Source: Planctomycetia bacterium (lineage in GTDB: Bacteria; Planctomycetota; Planctomycetia; Pirellulales; UBA1268). From it: a stretch of 33,841 nt of DNA. The notes beneath the pieces were generated by a model. It saw only the letters and a list, made by a program, of their open reading frames with translations. It searched no databases and had not been told where the DNA came from. Position 1 is the first letter of the stretch, and the number at the start of each line of letters is the position of its first letter. Positions 28,655 to 33,841 of this stretch are shown here, piece after piece. Both the position numbers and the translations under genes were made by a program. Location of the stretch: assembly GCA_009926295.1 (NCBI GenBank), contig RFPF01000004.1, positions 1 through 33,841 of the forward strand, given 5' to 3'.

Positions 28655-29362
28655 GCGGCGAGCCGGGACCCCGGCGGAATCCGCTTCATCTCCGCTGCCG
28701 CGCACGACCGACGCGGGCCGGTCGTTGCGGGTGAGCAGCGCACGCCACACCGGAGCGCCCGCGAGGCGTGTGCGGCGCTCGAAGTGCGTGCGGTAGTCGA
28801 GGTCGTGCTCGGCCGGCCTGGGCTCGACCGCAGCCGGTTCGGCGAACAGGCCCGTGGCCCGCGATACCTCGAGCGATTCGAGGAAGTATTCCTCGACGTC
28901 GGTCCACACGTGAACCACGCCGCCGGGCGGGAGCACGCGGCCTGCGTGGCGGAGGAACGTCGGCGACAGGACGCGGCGCTTGCGGTGCCGGGCCTTCCAC
29001 CATGGGTCGGGAAAGTAGACGTGGATCGCGTCCAGGCAGGCGTCGGGCAGGAGGCCACGGACGAGCCACGTTGCATCGCCATGGATGATCCGCGCGTTCG
29101 CGGCGGCACGGCGGGCGAGACGGGCCGCGCACAGCCGGGCGTAGCCGGCGGCGATCTCCACGCCGAGAAAGTTGCGTTCGGGCCGGGCAGCCGAGGCCGT
29201 GTCGAGAAACAGGCCCTTGCCGCTGCCCACCTCGAGTTCGATCGGCGCCGGACGCGGGAAGAGCGTGGCCGGATCGAACAGGTCGGTCAGGTTGCCCAGG
29301 GCCACGAGATGCGTCGACAGATCGAGCGCCGGGTCGGGTTTCTTGGGCGGCCGGCGCGGCAT
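28637..29362 (-). CDS. trmB: tRNA (guanine-N7)-methyltransferase
   Basis: IELEVGSGKGLFL, NFLGVEIAAGYARLCA, IHVYFPDPWWKARHRKRRVLSPTFL. Start at MPRRPPKK, overlapping the fabZ-like stop (TGATG). Confidence 0.92.
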   Translation of the reverse strand: MPRRPPKKPDPALDLSTHLVALGNLTDLFDPATLFPRPAPIELEVGSGKGLFLDTASAARPERNFLGVEIAAGYARLCAARLARRAAANARIIHGDATWLVRGLLPDACLDAIHVYFPDPWWKARHRKRRVLSPTFLRHAGRVLPPGGVVHVWTDVEEYFLESLEVSRATGLFAEPAAVEPRPAEHDLDYRTHFERRTRLAGAPVWRALLTRNDRPASVVRGSGDEADSAGVPARRREAPG

Positions 29363-29889
29363 CAGTGGGCCGCCGCGCCGCCGGAAGACTGGAGCAGAAA
29401 GTCCATCGGCAACGGCACGCCCTTGATGACTCCGTCGACCACGATGCTCTCGCGGACGATGCCCTGGAAGCGGCACACGATCATGGCCTTCGGCCGCACC
29501 CGTACCCGCTCCACGGCGATCACGAGCCGGTCGCCCGGCACCACCGGCTCCCGAAAACGAACGTCTTCCATGCCGCCGAAGCCGATCACTTGGGCGTCGA
29601 GCAGGTTGTGCTTCTGGGTGTAGTAGCTGGAGAGCTGCGCGGCCGCCTCGCACATCAGCACGCCCGGCATGAGCGGCACCGCGGGGAAGTGCCCGCGAAC
29701 CCAGAATTCGTCGCGGGTCACATCCTTGTAGCCCACGCACAGACCGCGGCTCTGGTCCTCGTGCACGATCGCCGTCAACTGCTCCATCTCGAACCGCTGC
29801 TTGTTCCAGCGGCGGATCTCGTCGATGTCGGCGATGACGTGCTCGAGGTCGTATTCGCTCGGATGGATGATGTAGTCACGCGGGGCCAC
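29362..29889 (-). CDS. 3-hydroxyacyl-ACP dehydratase FabZ-like (hotdog fold)
   Basis: RGHFPAVPLMPGVLMCEAAAQLSSYY matches the FabZ active-site helix; 175 aa. Confidence 0.85.
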   Translation of the reverse strand: MAPRDYIIHPSEYDLEHVIADIDEIRRWNKQRFEMEQLTAIVHEDQSRGLCVGYKDVTRDEFWVRGHFPAVPLMPGVLMCEAAAQLSSYYTQKHNLLDAQVIGFGGMEDVRFREPVVPGDRLVIAVERVRVRPKAMIVCRFQGIVRESIVVDGVIKGVPLPMDFLLQSSGGAAAH

Positions 29890-29917
29890 GGCCGTGCTCC
29901 CTCGGGCAGCCAGCGGG

Positions 29918-30016
29918 TCAGGTGCGGATGTGCTTCCGCTTCATCTTCCGGGCCTTGCTGTTGGCGGGCCGGGCGCCGTGGTTGGCCTTCTTCAGGCCTC
30001 GATGGGGCTTTGCCAT
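29918..30016 (-). CDS. 32-aa highly basic small protein
   Basis: ATG...TGA: MAKPHRGLKKANHGARPANSKARKMKRKHIRT; SD-like GGAGAA about 7 nt upstream; sits in a co-directional cluster. Below the ORF-track length cutoff. Confidence 0.7.
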   Translation of the reverse strand: MAKPHRGLKKANHGARPANSKARKMKRKHIRT

Positions 30017-30097
30017 GATTGGTTCTCCGGGCGGATGAGATGGTCGGCGATCGGCGAGTTGTACCACGCCGCCGCCCCCGCCGCCACGCCGCCCGGT

Positions 30098-30619
30098 TCA
30101 GGGTCGGCGGTCCGCCGCCGCGGTCTCGCGCTCGGCCGCGATCGCCTCCCGGAGGCTCGTGCGGAGGATCTCCACGAAGCTCGCCCCGAGAAACCCGAAC
30201 AGGCCGCCGATCACGCCCGAAGACAGGCCACCGAGCGCCGCGCCCGCCCACGAGCAGGTCGTGCAGGTGACCAGTGCCGCCGCACCGATCACGGCTCCGG
30301 AAACCGCGCCGATCGTCGCGGACACCGCCGCGAGCCTTCCGAGGCCGCCTGTCCGCTCGAGGTGGGTGGTGCCCGCCGCGGGCAGCACCGTGGGCCAGAC
30401 CCTGATCCCGGCGTGCCTGGCGAGGTCGCGGTCGGTCGCGTCCCGCATCCTCGTGCCGAGGGCGTTGCCTGCGACGTGCGCCGCGAGGCTCGCGAGCACC
30501 ACGGCCATGGCCATCCAGCCCGCGATGCCGAGCCAATTGACGGCGGCGCAGGCGACCGCGACCACGACCACGAGCCAGGAGTAGTTGACCAGTCGCAAGG
30601 CGCCCTCCGCCACCATCAT
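30098..30619 (-). CDS. Hypothetical membrane protein
   Basis: MMVAEGALRLVNYSWLVVVVAVACAAVNWLGIAGWMAMAVVLASLAAHVAGNAL...; several TM helices; start near 30619. Confidence 0.65.
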   Translation of the reverse strand: MMVAEGALRLVNYSWLVVVVAVACAAVNWLGIAGWMAMAVVLASLAAHVAGNALGTRMRDATDRDLARHAGIRVWPTVLPAAGTTHLERTGGLGRLAAVSATIGAVSGAVIGAAALVTCTTCSWAGAALGGLSSGVIGGLFGFLGASFVEILRTSLREAIAAERETAAADRRP

Positions 30620-30642
30620 AGCCGCGGGCTGCGCGGAGGCGG

Positions 30643-32160
30643 TCAGAACTCGCTGTCGACCGCCTCTTCGCGATAGATCGGCAGCAGGCGGTAGTAGACC
30701 TCGAGCGTGAGCACGGCCAGCGCCGTGTGGGCCAGCCGGCCGCCGGGCGCCGTGTCGTGGTCGGCGAAGAACCAACTGCCGGCTTCGTGGCCGAACCGGG
30801 CCTGCTGGGCGACGATCTGGTCGCGGTTCTTCGCGTTCCACCGGGGCCAGACGGGGTGGTCGAGCTGGAGGAGCGCCTGCGACAGGTAGAAGTTTTGGTA
30901 GATGTTCGTGGGATGGGGGCCGGGCTTCGCCAGGTTCGTGATGCCCCGCTGGAGCGGCTCCTGGGTGCTGCCCCAGCCGGTGTACATGCGGCACAGAAGG
31001 CCGATCGCCGACGTGCATGGCTTCGCGGCCGGCGTGCGGTATCCGTAGGCGGCTCCGCCCTGCGTCTGTACGCGGTCGAGGAACCGCCGCGCCGCTTCGA
31101 TCGTCGGCGACGGCACCTCCATGCCGGCGAGCGCCGCGCTCTTGAGGGCCGCGATTTGCCAGGCCGTCACGGTGATGTCACCGGCCTGCCCGGGCAGGTA
31201 GCGCCAGCCGCCGCCGTGGAGATCCTGCGCCGTCTCGGTGAAGCGTATGGCATCGCGCAGGTAGGGCCGGAGCATTTCGTCGCGGGTCATGCCGAGGGCC
31301 TCGGCGAGCGCGAGGGTCGTGACGCCGTGCCCGTACATCGTGCCCTCGCAGAAGTCGCCGCCGCGGGGGGTTGGCTGCATCCGGCTGACGAGATAGTAGA
31401 TGCCGCGCGACACCGTCTGCTGATACGGTCCGTCCACGTGCGTGCTGCCCGCACCGAGGAATGGCAGGATTGCGATCGCCGTGCTCGCCGTCGAGCCGGT
31501 GAGCGTGCCGGGGTCACGGCACGCCCCGTCGCAGAGACAGCCCGAGAGGTTGAATTGCCACGAGCCGTCCACGGCCTGATGGCGTGCCAGCCACGCGAGT
31601 CCGGCCTCCACCGCGGCCTCGCTGGCCGCCGATCCACCCCGCGCCCGAGCGCCGGCGGTGCGGCCCTTCCCGCGCCGCGCTGCGAAGGCTGCCGTGCCGG
31701 TCGTGGCAGTCCGGATCGCCACATTCGAGCCTGCGGCCGCCGGTGCCGGGCCGCCACCGATCCGCACCGACACCGCCAGCGCCGGCGGGCCGGCGGGGTC
31801 GAACGGTTCCGCGCCGCTGCCCGGGACGTCGAGCAGGGCGGCGTCGGGTTCGGCGACGGCGACGACCGGCACCTCCTCGCTCGCCGGGGCGTCGGCGGCG
31901 GGCGGCGTTGCAGCGGCCGTTTCCGCCGCCGGGTCGCCAGCGTCCACGCCGACGTCGGCGAGCAGCGCGTCACCGGCCGCTTCGGGGCCGAATTGCAGGA
32001 CCAGCGGCCTCACCGGGTCGGGGCGATTCCCGTCGAGAAAGAACAGGGCCAACACGATGCAGATGAAGAGGTGCGCGACGAGGCTCGCGTAGCCTGCCCG
32101 CACGGTCGGGCTCGTGATCGCCCGTTCGATCCACGGCTTTTTGGGGTGCCCGTGCGGCAT
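30643..32160 (-). CDS. TM-anchored prenyltransferase/squalene oxidase-repeat protein (paralog 1)
   Basis: AGYASLVAHLFICIVLALFFLDG TM; repeats GLAWLARHQAVDGSW, AQDLHGGGWRYLPGQAGDITVTAWQIAALKSA, GLLCRMYTGW. Confidence 0.85.
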   Translation of the reverse strand: MPHGHPKKPWIERAITSPTVRAGYASLVAHLFICIVLALFFLDGNRPDPVRPLVLQFGPEAAGDALLADVGVDAGDPAAETAAATPPAADAPASEEVPVVAVAEPDAALLDVPGSGAEPFDPAGPPALAVSVRIGGGPAPAAAGSNVAIRTATTGTAAFAARRGKGRTAGARARGGSAASEAAVEAGLAWLARHQAVDGSWQFNLSGCLCDGACRDPGTLTGSTASTAIAILPFLGAGSTHVDGPYQQTVSRGIYYLVSRMQPTPRGGDFCEGTMYGHGVTTLALAEALGMTRDEMLRPYLRDAIRFTETAQDLHGGGWRYLPGQAGDITVTAWQIAALKSAALAGMEVPSPTIEAARRFLDRVQTQGGAAYGYRTPAAKPCTSAIGLLCRMYTGWGSTQEPLQRGITNLAKPGPHPTNIYQNFYLSQALLQLDHPVWPRWNAKNRDQIVAQQARFGHEAGSWFFADHDTAPGGRLAHTALAVLTLEVYYRLLPIYREEAVDSEF

Positions 32161-32281
32161 GGCTGTGCGTGTGGCGGCAACTTTTCCGACTGGGCAAATC
32201 GTAGGCTCGGGACGGTCCGCGTTCCCCGCGCAGACTGCGATCCCCGTGGACCACCCCTGGGTTTCATCGTCTGAACCGTGG

Positions 32282-32362
32282 GACGGGCTTCAGCCTGTCA
32301 CTGCCTGCCTCAACGTGCCCAATCCGGCTCGGGGTTGCCCCGTACCATCTCGGCGGACGCTT
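32282..32362 (+). repeat. REP-like hairpin plus dispersed repeat, copy C
   Basis: Hairpin GACGGGCttcaGCCTGTC (one G-T pair) at 32282-32299; ccggctcggggttgccccgtaccatctcggcggacg (32324-32359) matches the copy B reverse complement at 33/36 positions. Confidence 0.65.
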
Positions 32363-32437
32363 CCCGAACGATGGCGGCTGCGGCCAGAGTGAGGAGACTT
32401 TTGCCGCTCACCCGAAGCCAACGCGCGTTCCGCCTTC

Positions 32438-33841
32438 CTATTCTTTGAACTCCTCGTCGACGCTCTGCTGGCCGTAGAGCGGGAGATGTCGGTAGTAGAC
32501 CTCGAGGATCATCGTCGCCATCGAGGTCGTGTAGAGCCGGCCGCCCTGCTCGGGGCCGTGCCCCTTGTCGAATTCCTCGAACCAACTGCCGGTGGCATGG
32601 CCCTTGGTTTGTTGCGTCTTCACCAGCATGTCGCGCATCTTCGCGTTCCATGCCACCCACGCATCGCCCTCCACGTGGTGCAGGATCTGCGTCGCGTAGT
32701 AGTCGAAGTAGAGATCGGTGCCCGGGCCCTTTTTCGCGAGCCGCAGCACGCCGCGTTGGAGTGCAGGATTGTCCTTCTTCCAGCCGAGGTACATGCGGCA
32801 CAGCAGGCCCACGGCGGACGTCCCATAGGCATTGCCGGGATCGGTGTAGCCATACACCGCGCCGTCGTCCTGCTGCACGCGGTTGAGGAACTCGACCGCC
32901 TTCTTGATGGTCAGGGGGCTCACCTGGAGGAATGCCATGTGGCCGCTTTTGAGCGCCATCAATTGCCAGCCGACGGCGGACGTGTCGCCCGGCTGCTTGG
33001 GCGTGTACCGCCAGCCCCCGCCCACGGGATCCTGCGCCGCCATGATGTAGTTGAGGGCCAGTTGGGCCGGCCCCTGGAGCCGCTTGTCCTGCGTCATCGC
33101 ATAGGTCTCGGAGAGCGCGATGCCCGCGAGGCCCTGGGAATAGAGGTTGCCCCCCTTCTCGTACGCTTTGCCCTGGGTGTTCACCGTCAACCCCGCGAGG
33201 AACCCGATTCCGGCCTCGAACTGTTTCTTGTAGGGCCCCTCCTTGTGCGTGTAGCCCCGGCCGAGCATCGGGAGCAGCGCCATCGCCGTGGCGCCGCCAC
33301 GGTCCTGGATCTTGCCGGGATGGGAGCAGTTGCCCCCGCAGCTGGGGCACTTGCTGAAGTCGAAGCTCCAGCTCCCGTCGGGCAGCTGATGGTTGATGAT
33401 CCACTTGATGCCGGCCTCGACGGCGGCTTCGCTCTGGGCGTTGCCACCGCCGGTCTGGACGAGTTTCTTGCGCATCGAGGGGTCGGTGCGGCCGCCGAGG
33501 CCACCAGCCTGACCGCCGATCGCCCCGACGCTCGCGAGCAGGTCGGAGGAGGCGGCGGTTTCCGTGGAGAAGTCGGTGAACTCGACGGCGAGCGGCGCCG
33601 CGTCGAGGTCTGCCGCGTCGCTCACCACCTGCACGTTTTCCACGAAGGTGGCGTCGGGCAGCACGACCTCGTTCGACACGACCTCCGGCGAGTCGGGTTG
33701 CGGCTCGAGCGGCTGCTCCTCGAACTCCTCGAAATTCTCCACGACCTCTGGTGCGGACGACACGATGACCCGCGGCTTCTCCTCCTTGGGAGGCTCCTGC
33801 ACGATGAGCGCCATCGAGAGCAGGACCACGATGTGCAGGAG
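32438..33841 (-). CDS. TM-anchored prenyltransferase/squalene oxidase-repeat protein (paralog 2), N-terminus beyond window
   Basis: Open to the window edge (LLHIVVLLSMALIVQEPPKEEKPRV...); GIKWIINHQLPDGSW, AQDPVGGGWRYTPKQPGDTSAVGWQLMALKSG, GLLCRMYLGW; tandem paralog of 30643-32160. Confidence 0.85.
   Translation of the reverse strand, partial: LLHIVVLLSMALIVQEPPKEEKPRVIVSSAPEVVENFEEFEEQPLEPQPDSPEVVSNEVVLPDATFVENVQVVSDAADLDAAPLAVEFTDFSTETAASSDLLASVGAIGGQAGGLGGRTDPSMRKKLVQTGGGNAQSEAAVEAGIKWIINHQLPDGSWSFDFSKCPSCGGNCSHPGKIQDRGGATAMALLPMLGRGYTHKEGPYKKQFEAGIGFLAGLTVNTQGKAYEKGGNLYSQGLAGIALSETYAMTQDKRLQGPAQLALNYIMAAQDPVGGGWRYTPKQPGDTSAVGWQLMALKSGHMAFLQVSPLTIKKAVEFLNRVQQDDGAVYGYTDPGNAYGTSAVGLLCRMYLGWKKDNPALQRGVLRLAKKGPGTDLYFDYYATQILHHVEGDAWVAWNAKMRDMLVKTQQTKGHATGSWFEEFDKGHGPEQGGRLYTTSMATMILEVYYRHLPLYGQQSVDEEFKE

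Noticed and set aside
1-33841. CRISPR arrays, prophage, IS transposases, toxin-antitoxin systems
   Set aside because: No regularly spaced direct repeats and no matching protein families seen among the ORFs.

Overview
GC-rich window from a planctomycete-like (Pirellulales-type) chromosome, densely packed with about 29 genes. I found no CRISPR array, rRNA, recognisable tRNA or transposase. Recognisable content: fhcA/fhcB (H4MPT-linked C1 pathway), a DUF1552 + cytochrome/PA14/DUF1592-type pair, a Gfo/Idh/MocA oxidoreductase, PIN-TRAM, dGTPase-like HD protein, HIT protein, scpA, an RNase Z-like MBL protein, hemW, the split transhydrogenase operon (pntAA-pntAB-pntB), rplM-rpsI, a Gly/Met-rich secreted protein, a DUF1559 pilin-like protein, an ABC ATPase + permease + two paralogous membrane-anchored proteins, a CBS/CNNM hemolysin-type protein, proB, purF, trmB, fabZ-like, and two tandem TM-anchored prenyltransferase/squalene-cyclase-like proteins. 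Main items for a second look: (1) a TTGACA-N16-TATACT promoter with a Fur-box-like palindrome directly downstream, in front of the DUF1559 gene; (2) a 32-aa highly basic ORF (MAKPHRGLKKANHGARPANSKARKMKRKHIRT) missing from the ORF track; (3) a run of hairpins after rpsI and a 142-bp element bounded by perfect 16-bp inverted repeats; (4) a dispersed intergenic repeat family with at least three copies plus short REP-like palindromes, one of which supplies the trmB stop codon; (5) a truncated tandem paralog beside the ABC module. All calls come from reading the sequence; no database search was run.
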